Origin: Endothia cerciana
Taxonomy: Eukaryota; Ascomycota; Sordariomycetes; Diaporthales; Cryphonectriaceae
Length of the DNA: 64,000 bases
NCBI GenBank assembly: GCA_026119935.1
Contig: JALRMH010000080.1
Location: forward strand, 31,711-95,710
Direction of reading: 5' to 3'
The notes below the pieces were generated by a model that was not told where the DNA came from, did not search any database, and saw only the letters and a list, made by a program, of their open reading frames with translations. This document shows positions 44,803-57,090 of this stretch, piece by piece (the stretch's first letter is position 1; every line of letters begins with the position of its first letter). The position numbers and the translations under genes are program-made.

Positions 44803-46338
44803 TCACCAACTACTACTCCTCCTCTGCGCCTTCCAATCCAGGATCCACCCGCAGCAGATCTTCATCCGCTCTCGCACGGTGACCTGCTCCAGCAGCCTCA
44901 CCTTCTGCGTCTCGTCCGCCGGGATGATGCTGCCCAGCCACCAGGGGAACAGCGCCGGATCGTTGGGGCACTGGCCGTATATGGCGAGAATCCGCGCGTG
45001 CAGCCACGTGGGGCTGTTCTCACGGAGTGCGCGGATGGATGCGTAGGCGTAGTCCATCAGCTCCTTCGTGGTCATGTAGTTGAGGTCGTTGTGTGTGGCG
45101 GGCTGGAAGTCGGTGGGGAGGGGTGGTGCGGTGGTGACTTCGGCGGCCTCGCGGTTCTCCTCTTCCCAGAGGCTGACGTCTTTGAGATCTTCCACCTCGG
45201 CGATCGCGTAACCATGTGAATGTATGCCACGGCGTTTGATGCGAAAGCGTGACGTGCCCGTGGTCTCTAACAGACTCCGCCCATCCGGGAGCCTGTTGAA
45301 CTCGTCGATGCGGAGATGAACGCCAACCGGTGCTGTGCCGTGACGACCATCAGGGAGGACCATGCCGAAGTGCTTTCCGCCATTTCCATCACCCCATACC
45401 CGCTTCACCATCATCCGATACTTCTGCTCAAAGACATGCAAGAGTGTTGGCATGTGCGGGAACGATACTGTACAAACGAACAGAGGCGTATTGAGTCCTG
45501 TGTCATCCGGTGGGTAAGGAGATTCGTATCGCACGTGTTCTTTCCTCTGTGCAAGATCCTCTGACCAGAAATACGTCATAAGCCGCACAAGAAACCCATT
45601 CGGCGGGCTCAAAAGATTACCAACGTGCTGCAGGAGCACTTGTGTCCTGCAAGTTGGACATGTCGGGCTGATTTCGAGAGACCTGGTGATGCAGTGGTGG
45701 CAAAAGGTATGCCCGCAAGGCGTCGTCCACGGCTTATAGAGCAGAGAGTGACAAATGGCACAGTCCATCTCCCGGCGCAGGATCGATTCCATCTTGTCGA
45801 TCGCGCCATTCGGCCTCCTCTCCTCCTCCTCGAGGAAGGAATCGGCGTCATCCTTGGGCGCCGTGCTGTCGAGATGCAACGCCTCGAAAGCCTCCACCAG
45901 CTCCTGGCCGTTTTTCACCGTCGAAATGCCCAGGATCGCAATCAGTGACTGCGCCTTCTTGAGCGCCTTGTTCGACAAATAATCTGGCCAGCAGTCGGCC
46001 CTCGGGTGCTCCAGGTCGCAGCACGGACACCGGATGGCCAGGATCCTATCGGACGTCCCAGGCCATGTCTTTTCGATGCCTGCCCGCGTATAGCTCTCGG
46101 GAAGGCAGGTCTTGCAGAGGCACTGCCCACATGGCAGCTTTATGGCGTCTCGCAGGATGTGAGGACCGACTGGGCACTGGAATACCTGTGCGGTAGCCCT
46201 GGGGGTCTTCTCTTCGTGTCCCTCCTCGGGAGAGCCTGTCCGTATTTGATCTGCACCGTACTCTCCGGTCAGGTCGGCGAGCAGTGCGGCCTGGCCGCCC
46301 AGCTCCGTGCTCGGATCTGGCGGACCGAACGCACCCAT
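44803..46338 (-). CDS. LON-RING protein (LONRF/CrgA-like ubiquitin ligase)
   Basis: This 511-aa intronless protein combines a RING finger with a LON substrate-binding domain. A first Cys-rich module lies near residues 54-115 (CPVGPHI, LPCGQCLCKTC, CPCC). A canonical C3HC4 RING starts near 191 (CAICHSLL, PCGHTFCHHC, CPTC). From ~285 on, the LON N-domain shows LFVCTVSFPHMPTLLHVFE and GTSRFRIKRRG. There is no ATPase or protease domain, so although homologues are often named ATP-dependent protease CrgA, the likely role is an E3 ubiquitin ligase. I start at MGAFGPPDPS; the frame extends upstream only from a GTG. Confidence 0.88.
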   Translation of the reverse strand: MGAFGPPDPSTELGGQAALLADLTGEYGADQIRTGSPEEGHEEKTPRATAQVFQCPVGPHILRDAIKLPCGQCLCKTCLPESYTRAGIEKTWPGTSDRILAIRCPCCDLEHPRADCWPDYLSNKALKKAQSLIAILGISTVKNGQELVEAFEALHLDSTAPKDDADSFLEEEERRPNGAIDKMESILRREMDCAICHSLLYKPWTTPCGHTFCHHCITRSLEISPTCPTCRTQVLLQHVGNLLSPPNGFLVRLMTYFWSEDLAQRKEHVRYESPYPPDDTGLNTPLFVCTVSFPHMPTLLHVFEQKYRMMVKRVWGDGNGGKHFGMVLPDGRHGTAPVGVHLRIDEFNRLPDGRSLLETTGTSRFRIKRRGIHSHGYAIAEVEDLKDVSLWEEENREAAEVTTAPPLPTDFQPATHNDLNYMTTKELMDYAYASIRALRENSPTWLHARILAIYGQCPNDPALFPWWLGSIIPADETQKVRLLEQVTVRERMKICCGWILDWKAQRRSSSW

Positions 46339-49300
46339 GAAAATGGTAACGATTCTTAGATCCAAGCCTGTCCCCACGAGACCTTGCTAAGTAGTGATCT
46401 CGCGTGATAGCAGGCGCCGTCGGATCTCACCAAGATTTATATGACCCAGGCCCTCGATTTGACGGCGAGGGGGGAGAATCAATCTCAGATATTTGAGTGA
46501 ATTTTGCCAATGGAGCACAAGTCGCCTCGATTCCCATTGTGCTCGTAAATCAGGATCTCGTAACTTCAGATGCGGTTCATACTAAAAGGAAAAAGCAGGC
46601 GAGTTTTCTATGCGCTTTGTTGTATGTTGCGTGGCGGAGCAGCCTGGTGAGGAATATTAACAGATCGTTTGGTGTCTTGTTTCCTGTTCCCTTGAGGTGA
46701 TGCGGCGAGGTCGGGATTACAGAGTCATCTCTTCCTCGGGGGAGCGAAGTGCGAAGACTAGTGGTCTTGAAGGCAAGAGATACGGGTATAGGCCATGACT
46801 AGACACGCACGCGTGTCAGGGACTTGGTCATGGGCTCAGGATAGATTCAACGAACAACCTGGGCCATGAATGTCAACATCATCCATCTGGCCTCGGATGT
46901 CTGTCGTGATGGTGGTGGGGATGGCGGGGAGAAAAAGGTGAGCGACGTCACTACTACCTAATAACCTGGCTCTCGGTCAGCCCAGAACATTCCCTACTGG
47001 GTCATCCTGCAGGAGGAGTAAGATACATGTCGGTACAAGCGAGGGAGAATAGAACCCCCTGCCTCTAGCTCGTAAGAGAGACCCACCTGACATCTAGGAT
47101 CTGATGCGGCTTACTTACAGGTAGAGATGATGCGAGTGGACTTTAGGCAATTTCACATCAACTGTCACACAGGCGCATACAACATTATTGTGGAGGAGGG
47201 ACCAGGATCTGGATGGCATTTATCGGAGTGAGAGGCATACATACTAGTTCTGGGGGCGTGCCGGCGAATTCGTTGACGATTTCATATAACGGTGGTGATT
47301 CATCGAGTTGCCACGTCTCAGTAAGACAATAAATGGTCTGTCCATCTATTGCCGGGACACCCGACCCGCCGCAACGGGGATGAACAACGGCCTACATACT
47401 ACATACCATAGTAAACGTTATTGCATACAACATGTAAATAGTTCTATGTAGTGTGCTTGGAGAAATTCGGGCCGCCGGAGAACCGTTGCCCACAAGCAGC
47501 ATGCCCACTGCCACCGTCTGGGTCACACTGGTCATGGTACTATGCTAGAGCCGCAGCGCCCTTGAGGTTGATAGACGACAGGACGTGACCTCAACCCACC
47601 CCGCCCCACCACCACTCATGAGCAGCCTTCAACATCCGGATCTGAGCCGGTGGAGTGAGTGCCCTGGCTGGCTGCGACAGTGGCCCAAGCCGTTCCGAGA
47701 TCCCAAGCAGCAGACGGTGTCTCCATTGGCGCATCATCGACCCGAATCTGAAAACCGTTCCAGGCTGACACGACAACGTTATCCGACTCCGACCTCTGCG
47801 ACCCCGTGCGCTATGCCTCAACAGAAGCTGCATCGAGATCCAGGGTCCAGCACACCCAGCAGTGGCTTCTTCCACCCTCAGGGGATAGATACCTGAGGGT
47901 ACTTCTGCACCGAGATATAGGGTCCCTTGCCGGCGCTGCTGGCCCGACCCTGGGGTTCTCTGCCAAGCCGTGACTCTCCTCGAGGGGGTCATCCCAGCCA
48001 AAGCCTGATGGCACAGCCTGTCGATGATCCTCAGGCGACGCCTCCGATGCGACAGATCGCGGCGAATCGGCGATTTCATTGGCCTCCCCCTCATATCCGC
48101 TGTTGGCTCTCGCTGGCAGGCTGTGATGGGTTCCCACGAGGCTGGCACCTAGCCGGGCTAGTGCGCTAGCGACCAATCCAAACCCAGCGCACAATAACCT
48201 CTCTCTTTGAGACATCCAGGTCTGCTCTTGGCCAGACACAGCTCTCAAACCCTGCCATCCACGAGACCCGGGAGTTCGGTCCTGCGAGCATGATCATGGA
48301 TGAGATCTGTTTGCGACTGGTCCACGCGCTCGCATTCGGCTTCCCGGAGCGAGGACATCCGGCGATGTGGTTTATCCCATTCCGAACCTGGAATGGTCTT
48401 CTCTCAAGCAGCATCCACATCGTGCGTCCGGCATGCGCACCAGGCTTAGCCAGGACCCTGGATGCATGTCGGGGGCTACAGGCGCATCAGTGTATCCGAC
48501 ATAGCTAGGCATAGATAATAATAAAAATCGTCACGCAACCGTGCTCGACATCCGCTACGGAGTGGTACCTTTGTGGGTGGCCCGTGGTGCCCAAGGATAG
48601 CGACGTGAGCGCCGGGAACCAACGGCGTTGACTTGATGTATGTAGACCAAAATACCAGTCTTGACAACAGGCATTGTGGAGGAGGACGGGTCCCGGGTCC
48701 CCACGCACAGTAGGTCACGAGCTCAGCCATACCAGGACCGACGAGAACGCTACATGCCAAGATCTTCTGGATGCCATGAGACCTCTAGAGCTGCTCGGCC
48801 TGCCACGGAGAGGGACCACGCGATTCCTCGGTCCTAGGCCCGTCGTCAGTCCGCAGGACCATACCCACGGACTTCAATCATGACGTCGATTACAGACCTG
48901 CCACAGGTCAACCTACCCGAGTATCTCGAGAGCATCCAATGGCAAGCGGTCTGATTGCGTAACCGAATAGGCTGTCAAAGATGCCAACTCCCATTGTGTA
49001 TACAGAGCAGGACCAATAGGCAGACCTTGTGTGTAGCCAGCCGGGAACGAGTAGCAGCAGGGCCACTCACCCAGAGCCTATCGAAAATGCAGGCGGATCC
49101 CTGAGGTCTGCCGTGCAGCATATCTGTCATAGCTGGCACCAAGACTGGGGAAAAGATGTCGAACGCACGGCTGAGGACACGGCCGAATCACCTGGACCTG
49201 GCTATATGAGATGGGTCGTCTAGCCACGTCGACCGAGTCTCGAACAATCTTGTCGCTCAAATAACCGCCGGGTGACTTTCAAACGCCCGAGCCAACGTCC

Positions 49301-51607
49301 GCATGAGCACTTTACCTGGCTAGCTTTGGTGGACAGACCAGTCGCTGTTCCTAGGCCGCGGAGGTGCGTGGACTATCGATCTGTCGTGTAGCTGTGGCGC
49401 CTGCAAGCACAAAGTATAGAGCGGTAGCTAGATATCAACCCGAAGTTGCACAGCATAAACGACGACTGGGTAATAACCTTAACACCCCCGCCGGCGTCAC
49501 AGGATCCATAGGCGCACCTCTTCCCGCAGAGGGGCGGCATGGACCAATCCCATCCGAGTCACCTGGGTGGATAGGCTACTCTCGCATCCCCTCTTTTTGG
49601 AGCAGCCTCGTCCTCTGCACTGCCACCGTCCACCTCCGCGGGATGACACCCGTCGCCAACGTGGACCTGTTCCTGTTCTGGTTCACAGAGGATGGCGATA
49701 TTCAAGGACGCTGCGCCAAACTTCCTAGCCCGTGCCTTGATATTCAGCAGCTCAGGCCTGGGTCCGTGGTGGGGTTCCCTCGCTGGTTTCATGCTCGCCT
49801 ACGCTCTCTTTCGCGATCCCCTACAAGAGCCGAGTTCTGAGCTACCATGTGTAGATGGCTCTTCTAATCCTGAAGCAGAGCGTCGACTGTCCTGGTCCTC
49901 TTCTCCGTCGAACCTCACCTGTAGTAGAAGGGAACCGGTGACTCTACTGTCAATACGAGGAGAGTTCGTCCGGCTTGGGTGATCAACTGTATCAAATAGC
50001 GCTCAACAGTGGGGGCATGTTTCTCCTCATGGCCCTACCATGGTATTATGCACGCACTTTGGAGTTTCGGGCACGTCCCAACCATTATGCCTGCTCTTGC
50101 GGCGGCACAACGTCCTGCGTCTACAAATGCTTTGTATCTGCAAGAACCTGAACTGGCAGGACCTTTTATGATCCGGCGCGGCACTGATGAAGATTGCCCT
50201 AAGGTTGTTAGCGTAAAGTAAGGGGAAGCTCAAGGTTGACGTCTGGCAAGTGGGCCAAGAGCATGGTCCCGACAACAGCGCACATCTTCAGCAAGGGCCC
50301 TTCAGCCTCAGGCAGCAGTATTATTCGGCGACTGACACAACCTCCGGAAGGCTCTTCCCCCTACCCACTGCCAGCTAAGGAGGGAACCGTTGGCACCAAT
50401 CTCTGGACACCCGTCACCAGGGCTCTCGGAAATGAGGACCAGGTTCCGCATCCCAGGACCCGAGATGTTCGAAGTCGAGTCGGGCAGCCTCCAGTGGGAC
50501 AGACCCCGCCCTTGACACTACAAAATCCGGGGTAGAAAAGACGAATCACGTCGAGGTAAGTAGATCCATCAGTCTGCAGTAGGTCACATGCGCTCGAAAA
50601 GGGCACTTGATATGCCACCCAGGCGCACGAAGACGGAATGCTACTGTGCGCAGGCCCCCTCAAAACGAATGCGACACCAGCTTGCTGGCAGTGCCAGGCG
50701 CAACAAACGCACAAGGGGGGCACTGGGGAATCCACTCGGGGTGCTCGTCGAGCCACACCGGGTGGGGATCCGCGCTGCGGGCCTGCGAGATGCGGGAATG
50801 TCGATTGGTCTCCCGCTCAGGCGATCGCTGACATGTGATGCGCTCCCGTGTCTGCACCTAGTCTTGTGTGTGTGTGTGTGTGTGTGTGTGTCGAGCAATT
50901 TGCTTCAAGACCCGACCGGGACGCCATACCGTTCTGACTCGACCGGTCGCAACATCATTCGGTCTCAGCCCAATCTTGCCCTTCCGACCTGTGCAAAGGG
51001 GTGGGTGCTGTCAGGCCTATCAACTTTTGCTTTACCTGCCCGGCGTTCATCTGCCGTCCTCAATCATTATCCCCGGTTTTTGTTGGGGCTTGATGCTGTA
51101 TTTGTTGTGCGCTGCCGCATCCAATATCTCAGCGACGGTGTGTCTGGCACGCTTCTCTACGACGCCGTACCCTCTTTATTTTTATTTTGTCTTCTCCTCC
51201 GTGAGGGGAAAACGGGGAACAAGAGGCACACGCACACACACGCAGCCCTCCTGTGCTCTGTCGGCTCGGAAGGGGATTCTTCTCGCGTTAGTCGTCTCCT
51301 TTCTCGCTACGAGAACAATCCCACCCGGCGAAAGACCCTGCCATACAGCGCGTCCGTACATGGTCCCCTATCTTCGGTCGACAGCCATTGAACTTTTGAC
51401 CCGGATACTAGTGCCGTCGCTAAAGAACGCGCGAGCTGAGAGACGGCAGCCCCTCGCTGTCCACAGCCACGGAAGCACGAACCTCCGTTACACCCGTGGA
51501 ACCGCGCACCCCGCGAGCTCGACGCCCTGAGAAGGACTTGTTGCAGACCCGCGGCCGGCTGCATATGATATACGGCCTTTCCCTTGCCCCGCCCACGAGA
51601 GCCCATC
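46339..51607. other. Gene-poor stretch, 5.3 kb
   Basis: This is the longest gap in the window. The open frames are short, without splice-consistent extension or recognisable domains. The right end (50.8-51.6 kb) holds TG and AC microsatellites and should include the INSIG promoter and a long 5' leader. A lncRNA or degraded gene could hide here, but I cannot support one. Confidence 0.5.
50865..50891. repeat. (TG)n microsatellite
   Basis: An uninterrupted TG tract of ~27 bases ~720 bp upstream of the INSIG ATG. A shorter AC-rich tract lies at about 51226-51242. Confidence 0.95.
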
Positions 51608-52836
51608 ATGTCCGACGACGGGCTACAGATCCGGCGGCCCATCCCCCGGCGCCCGTTCGAGATCGGCGTGTTGAGCCCCACGCCCCCGGATGACGACTAC
51701 TCCCCGCCCCCGAGCCCGCCCCGGCCGTTTCGGTACGATGACGACGAGCGCCCGGGCCAGAACCGCCTCGACCCGGGGGCCTTCAACCCGCCGCTGGACT
51801 CGCAGAGCCGCGCCGCGTCCTACAGGGTCCTGACGAGCTCGACCCTCTCGGGGATCTACTCGCCCAACATCTCGGGCTACCCGTCGGAAGGGCCGATCGA
51901 GGAAGATGTCCCTGCGACACCCGCACCAGAATTCTCGGACGAGAGGATGTTCAGGCTGGCGAGGGACCGGCGATCATCACTACACAGGCGGCGGTCGTCT
52001 GCGCTGTCGGGTCGGTCCGGGCAGGCCGTGCAGTCGGCGTCGCCCCTGTTTGTGGGCCTAAGGACCGCGCTGCTCTTTGTGCTGGGGATAGGCTACGGGG
52101 CCGTCCTCACTCGACTCTCCTCGGAGCAGAAGTGGGCACCCTTCCCCGTCGAGGGGATAATAAAACCGGGCTACGACGGGAGGTTCCTCGCGGCCTGGGG
52201 CGTATGTGGTGTTGTGCTCGGCAGCCTTCTGCCATGGTTCGACGGCAAATGGGAGGAGGTCTTTGAAAGGCGCGATAACGAGTACGAGGAGGCCATCAAA
52301 GACGAAAAAGATGCCCCGGGGACTGATTGGGCCCTTGTGGTGCGCGGCATCGGGGCTTTCGCTGGCATTGTCTTTGCCATTGTGAGTTGACTGCCGATCC
52401 CCATTCGGATAAAACATGCCGCTGAACCTGATGATTTCAACAGAGGAAAGTTCCGTGGGCCTCAACAATGCAGGTCTCCCTGACCCTGGCTATGGCCAAT
52501 CCGCTCTTGTGGTATCTGATCGACCGATCAAAGCCCGGCTTCCTGCTATCTGCTGCTACCGGCTTGGTCGGCTCGATCGTACTGATGGGGCTGAACCCGG
52601 AGATCATGCCCACGCCGACAGGATACTCTTCACAACATCTCGACAGTAATCATACCGGCCAGCCCGGCAGTGGGCCGCTGATGCTCGGCGGCCTGGCGAC
52701 ACAGAGGACGATAGAGACGGGAATATGGGTGGTCAGCGTGCTCTTCTGCAGCTGCGTCTGCTTCGGGAACATCGGCAGGCGACTAGCACTGAATAGATCT
52801 GCGGTAGGGCGTGGCCGATGGGGTGGCCTGAGATGA
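51608..52836 (+). CDS. INSIG-domain ER membrane protein
   Basis: INSIG proteins control sterol synthesis by binding HMG-CoA reductase or SREBP-SCAP in the ER. In fission yeast Ins1 regulates the reductase. Exons 51608-52381 and 52444-52836 (62-bp intron, GTGAGT..AACAG) give 388 aa. A ~140-residue Pro/Ser/Arg-rich cytosolic N terminus leads into membrane segments: GLRTALLFVLGIGYGAVLT, AWGVCGVVLGSLLPWFDG, VVRGIGAFAGIVFAI, then after the intron LTLAMANPLLWYLIDRSKPG and a last helix WVVSVLFCSCVCFG. The NPLLWYLIDRS(K/R)xG block is characteristic of the family. Confidence 0.85.
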
Positions 52837-53242
52837 ACGATTTTCTCGTTGCTCGCATTTACAACTTCATCTACGATGGAGTTCATGGCTTGACGACCAG
52901 TGCGCACGTGTGGATATCGGGACAAGAGCCTGGGGGCGACTTTGGTGTCGGCGAGGATCTGGAATGGCAAAAGCTTCTGCATGTGTATCGTTCTCTACTC
53001 AGGAATCAAGGATCCCCGTCTTGCAGATCTGGTCTGCCATCTACTGTGGGTTGTGATCCGGGTGGTCGAGTTTGGCATGACTTTGTACCGACCATTGCGA
53101 CTGACCTCCTCGGTTGGTCAATATAACTGCGGTGAATACCTAATCATCTCACGAAACGATCTGCGAGCGACGAACTCGTACTAATGTCGCGGACCGGGAT
53201 GTCATCGTCGAGTTGCCCTTGGGCTTGAGTTTCGATTCCAGC
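52837..53242. other. Convergent spacer INSIG / MAK11
   Basis: A 406-bp 3'-flanking region. No additional gene supported. Confidence 0.5.
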
Positions 53243-54787
53243 TCACTCATCATCGCTATCGCCACTAGGCTCGCCCTCCAGGTCCCCAAGCTCCTCGTCA
53301 CTCTCTTCAACGCCCTCAGGCCGGGGTATCATGATGAATGCCTCCACACATGTGATCCTGTTCTGTGTCTCGTAGGTGCCCAACAGCTTTGCGGCTGGCT
53401 CCGCCCTGCCTCCCTTCTTCGGCTCGAGATCTCCTCGCGGCAGTGTCCATACTCTCAGCTTGCCGTCGCTGCTGGCTGTGACAATGTACCAAATTTCCGG
53501 TGTGCTCTCCGGCTGCAAGATCTTGAAATCCTTAACTCTGCCGGTCACTCCGGCGTCCTTGCCTCCGACCTGCGCCAGAAGCTTCGCCCGAGGCAAGTTC
53601 GCCTTGTTGTCGGCTTTCTTGTCCTTGTCCAGGTCCTCCGGGGCAGTCGAGAAGAACATGATCTTTCCATCTTCCGTCGCCACGACGAGGACGCACGCCT
53701 CCGAATCCGCATCGAGCTTGACGTACGCAAACTCATGCACCTTGGTCCTAGTATCTGGCATTACCCTACACCGGGGCTTACTGTCCATGCCAAACACCAG
53801 CACATCACGGTCAAATCCGACCGCAAACTCATCTCCCTCGCTCTCACTACTTCCCCAAACGACCTTCCTCCCCTCCCCCGAGGAGTGCCGTGGCTCCCCA
53901 ATCTCCTGCATCAAATCCCTCCCGAAGTCCAATACGCCAGCTTTCTTTCCCGTCACCAGGTTCCACAACCTCATGCACCTCTCGCCCTTGCTCACGCTGA
54001 TCATAACCTTCATGCTCGGATGTACCGCAAAGTCATTCACTCCACTCGGCGTGCCCCCCAACGGCGCCGTATCGCCGCTCGGCCGCCCGAAGACCTTGGG
54101 CACCGGCGCCTTGATGGTACTCAAGAGACTCCAGTCCCGCGTCCTCGTCACGGCGATCGTCGAGTCCTCCGACGAGCTCAGCAGTTTCGACCGCGTGGGG
54201 AACAGCAGCTTCGTGACGGTCGACGAGTGGTGCAGCAGCGTGCCCAGCTCGCGGTTGCGCGAGTCCTCAAGGATGGGTCGCTTCGCGATGCTGCTGAGCA
54301 GCTCGGCGTCCGGGTTCGGCCTCGCCGAGGGAGGGTGCGCGGAGAGGTTGTACACGTTGATGCGCTCGTCGGTGCTGCCGCTCGCGAGCATGACCTTCTG
54401 GCCCTGGCCCGGCAGCGGCGCTGACGGCGGCGAGAGGGCGAGGCAGCGGATCGCGGAGGTGTGCGCGTTGAAGAGGAAGGTGTCGGCGAACGTCACTTCT
54501 GGGCTAGCGGCGTCGGCGGGAGAGTTGGAGGGACGGATGGTTGCCGTCACGCCATGGAGGACGCGGTCGTAGGAGCCCGCCACGATCTGTATCGTCATGG
54601 GCGAGTCGTTTTGCATAGTCATTGCCGGTGTGGCCTTTGCGGCCCCTTTGGCTTTGGACGCCTTCGCCTCGGGTGCTCGTTGCGACTTTGCGGCTTGCTC
54701 GGTGCCATTGAACTTGATTTTCTTGGATGTTTCCGACTTCTCAGTAGCGGCACCCTCTAGGGCGCTTTGTGCCTTTCGTTTCGCCAT
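53243..54787 (-). CDS. MAK11/PAK1IP1-like WD40 ribosome-biogenesis factor
   Basis: This intronless 514-aa protein begins MAKRKAQSALEG, followed by a Lys/Ala-rich nuclear N terminus to about residue 60. WD40 repeats follow: IQIVAGSYDRVLHG, FNAHTSAIRCLALSP, LASGSTDERINVYNL, LHHSSTVTKLLFP, LLSSSEDSTIAV, VNDFAVHPSMKVMISV and MRLWNLVTGKKAGVLDF. The HTSAIRCLA and GxLxHHxxTVTxLxF blocks match MAK11, a factor for 60S-subunit maturation. The C terminus is acidic (EESDEELGD..DSDDE). The upstream in-frame extension is GTG-initiated and discarded. A telobox-like CCCTAACCCTA lies ~140 bp upstream. Confidence 0.85.
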   Translation of the reverse strand: MAKRKAQSALEGAATEKSETSKKIKFNGTEQAAKSQRAPEAKASKAKGAAKATPAMTMQNDSPMTIQIVAGSYDRVLHGVTATIRPSNSPADAASPEVTFADTFLFNAHTSAIRCLALSPPSAPLPGQGQKVMLASGSTDERINVYNLSAHPPSARPNPDAELLSSIAKRPILEDSRNRELGTLLHHSSTVTKLLFPTRSKLLSSSEDSTIAVTRTRDWSLLSTIKAPVPKVFGRPSGDTAPLGGTPSGVNDFAVHPSMKVMISVSKGERCMRLWNLVTGKKAGVLDFGRDLMQEIGEPRHSSGEGRKVVWGSSESEGDEFAVGFDRDVLVFGMDSKPRCRVMPDTRTKVHEFAYVKLDADSEACVLVVATEDGKIMFFSTAPEDLDKDKKADNKANLPRAKLLAQVGGKDAGVTGRVKDFKILQPESTPEIWYIVTASSDGKLRVWTLPRGDLEPKKGGRAEPAAKLLGTYETQNRITCVEAFIMIPRPEGVEESDEELGDLEGEPSGDSDDE

Positions 54788-54925
54788 GTTCTGAGGGTTA
54801 CTGCGGGAAAGATCCAAAAACACTCGAGAGGGAACGGTCACCACTTGAACGAGACTTCAGAAAAAGTTTCCCTGCGACGCTGCAGGAGCGGCAGGCAGGC
54901 TGCTGAGGTGCCTGCCATGAGAAAA

Positions 54926-54936
54926 CCCTAACCCTA
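54926..54936 (-). promoter_or_regulatory. Telobox (CCCTAACCCTA) upstream of MAK11
   Basis: Two telomere-type units in AAAACCCTAACCCTA ~140 bp upstream of the MAK11 ATG. Teloboxes are known promoter elements of ribosome-biogenesis genes in several fungi and plants. Their use here is inferred. Confidence 0.5.
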
Positions 54937-56687
54937 TACCTGCCCCTCTCCATGTGTGAGCAGCGCACGTCGAACCAAGAACCAGTGCGGTTTTGTGCAC
55001 CTCAACCCAAAAACGACTTTTTCTTGTCCCGGATATGATGATTTATTTTCGCACTCATGAAATGCCAAAAGCTGCGAAGGATCTGTGCAGATCGTTCCAT
55101 CCAGCGGAGGAGCCGTGCCGAGGCGCATGCACCCGACCACAGCAGGAGCATCTAGGACCCGAGGCTCGGCCCATCAGGTAAGAAGTCGATCATATTGACT
55201 GGAAAGTTCGGTGGCCATAAGTCGAGATTACGGTTGCCATCCTTCTACTTGCTCGTGGACAGTGTTCCACCATTTTCACGGTATATAAAGAGACATGTCG
55301 CCCTCTACACGACCAGTCACTGTGTGAATCTAGTAGTATCCGCAGAGACTGTGGAAATATTCACATCTTACAGACAATCTGATCAAACTCAAGGGGGAAC
55401 CAAGCCCCTGGCCTAGGGACTACACGACTTACAGGCTTAGCGATGAGCAGCGACGTACCTGGAGGTCCGGTAGAAACCACACGCCATGAACGACCCAAGT
55501 GTCTAGTAGTCTGAATACTGTGGCATTTCATGGCGCAGCATGTGACGTTTTTCGCCACGACTTGTTGGCCTGATGCACACTTTAGTTCCGGCACCGGGCT
55601 GTATGGAGAAAACCGTCAGGCCAGCCCGATCTCTAACCACGCCACGGACTTGCCAACAAGCCCGAGGCTCCTTGGTCCGCTGCAGCTGATATGTAAGTCG
55701 CTCTACAGATCGCAGCATCGATCTACCATAGTAAATGCTCCGCAGGCGAGTGATAAGAGCGGAAAGTGAGTGCGCTTCTTGGCACGGACTGCAGCATTGC
55801 ATGGGAATTAAGCCCATCACTTCATCCCCGAGCGGATACTGCCTGTCTTCTTGGCCAAGGATTCCGCGATAGTACTCTGCTTGCGGGACACACAGCTACC
55901 AAGACGAGGTCTCATAGGGCACTTGGGATCAATAGCAGAGAGTTTGGGATACGTATTGCTCATGTGGCCGTCTTGATCTCAGTGACCTGCCATCAGACCG
56001 TTGCAATCGACTGCTGACACCCGAATACGGCACCCTTGGCTCTGCTCCATGTGGCCCTCAGCTTAAGGTTGTCAATCGCGCATTGGGCGTTCTTTGCCCA
56101 GACTTAAGCAGCAGGCTACTGTGAGGCAGTGCAAGGCTGGGCATTGTCGGGGGATGGCGAGTTAACGAGAGGTTCCCGCAGCGCTCACGAGAGACTGAGA
56201 ATCACTGCCGGCCTTGGCTTGGAGGGGTTGCAGCGGAGGACCTTGGCATCTAGCGGAGCGTGTCGGATTTGTCTTGGCGGAAGGGATCCATCTCTCTATT
56301 TTGACATGCGTTAATTGAGAGTCAGGCAAGGGTGGCAAGCTAGACGCTCGAGGGCCGACCGAGTGAGTTCTTTAAGATTACAACCCGACGTGCTGTGCTG
56401 TCTGCGAGCGTTCGCTGAAAACAGCCACGAGGAGACAGATGATGTTTCGAAATGCGGGAACGAGCGGGCGGGCAATGGACGTCCATGCAGCTAGACGTGC
56501 AACCACCGTCTTGTCGATTGAGGAATATGCTCTATAGATGAGCACTGCGTCCCCTAAAGGTCATTAGACCTATGACCACGGTGTCCATCGGGAGGTTTGC
56601 AAATTATGGCCCTTCTAAGGAGGCCAGACGGCACCGGATAGGAGTTACACCTTTGGTCTCAATTGACTGCCGGAATCTTAGTGCTTT

Positions 56688-57090
56688 GCCAAGACTTCTC
56701 AGGTCTTGGCATTCACCCACAAGGAGCTAGAGGAGTACATAGAAGTCACTGACATCTTGCGCTGGATCTACAAAGAGATCAAGTACTGCACTATTGGGCC
56801 AGCGGAACGACGAGTTTTGCCAAGACAACTCCGCCGCGAGGTCAAACCTTGGGTACAGCAGAGGAAACCCATAAGAGTTCCCCCGGTTCTTGTCGCGGGC
56901 TTCTTTTGTTCTTTGATATATCACCTTTACCACCTTGGTGTATCTGACAACATTCTGAAGTGCCCTCTTTGTCGTTGTTTTTATCATCGTGCAGATTTGA
57001 GAATCTCCAACGACGGTAGAAGAGTCAGACCCATCTTTTACGCCCTAGCTTGGAGAACAGGTGCCCAACCTTGCCCAATCAAGTGCCAAG
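56688..57090 (+). promoter_or_regulatory. Three GCCAAG (PacC-type) sites upstream of pacC
   Basis: GCCAAG occurs at 56688-56693, 56819-56824 and 57085-57090, matching the PacC consensus GCCARG. They lie 170-572 bp upstream of the pacC ATG, fitting autoregulation; the motif is short, so chance occurrence cannot be excluded. Confidence 0.4.

Noticed and set aside
47591..48420. Minus-strand frames of 84-185 aa in the gene-poor stretch
   Set aside because: Arg/Ser/Gly-rich composition, overlapping frames, no domains and no consistent splice extension.
53376..54572. 398-aa plus-strand open frame opposite MAK11
   Set aside because: It is antisense to a clear WD40 gene and reflects third-position GC bias. 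No recognisable protein.
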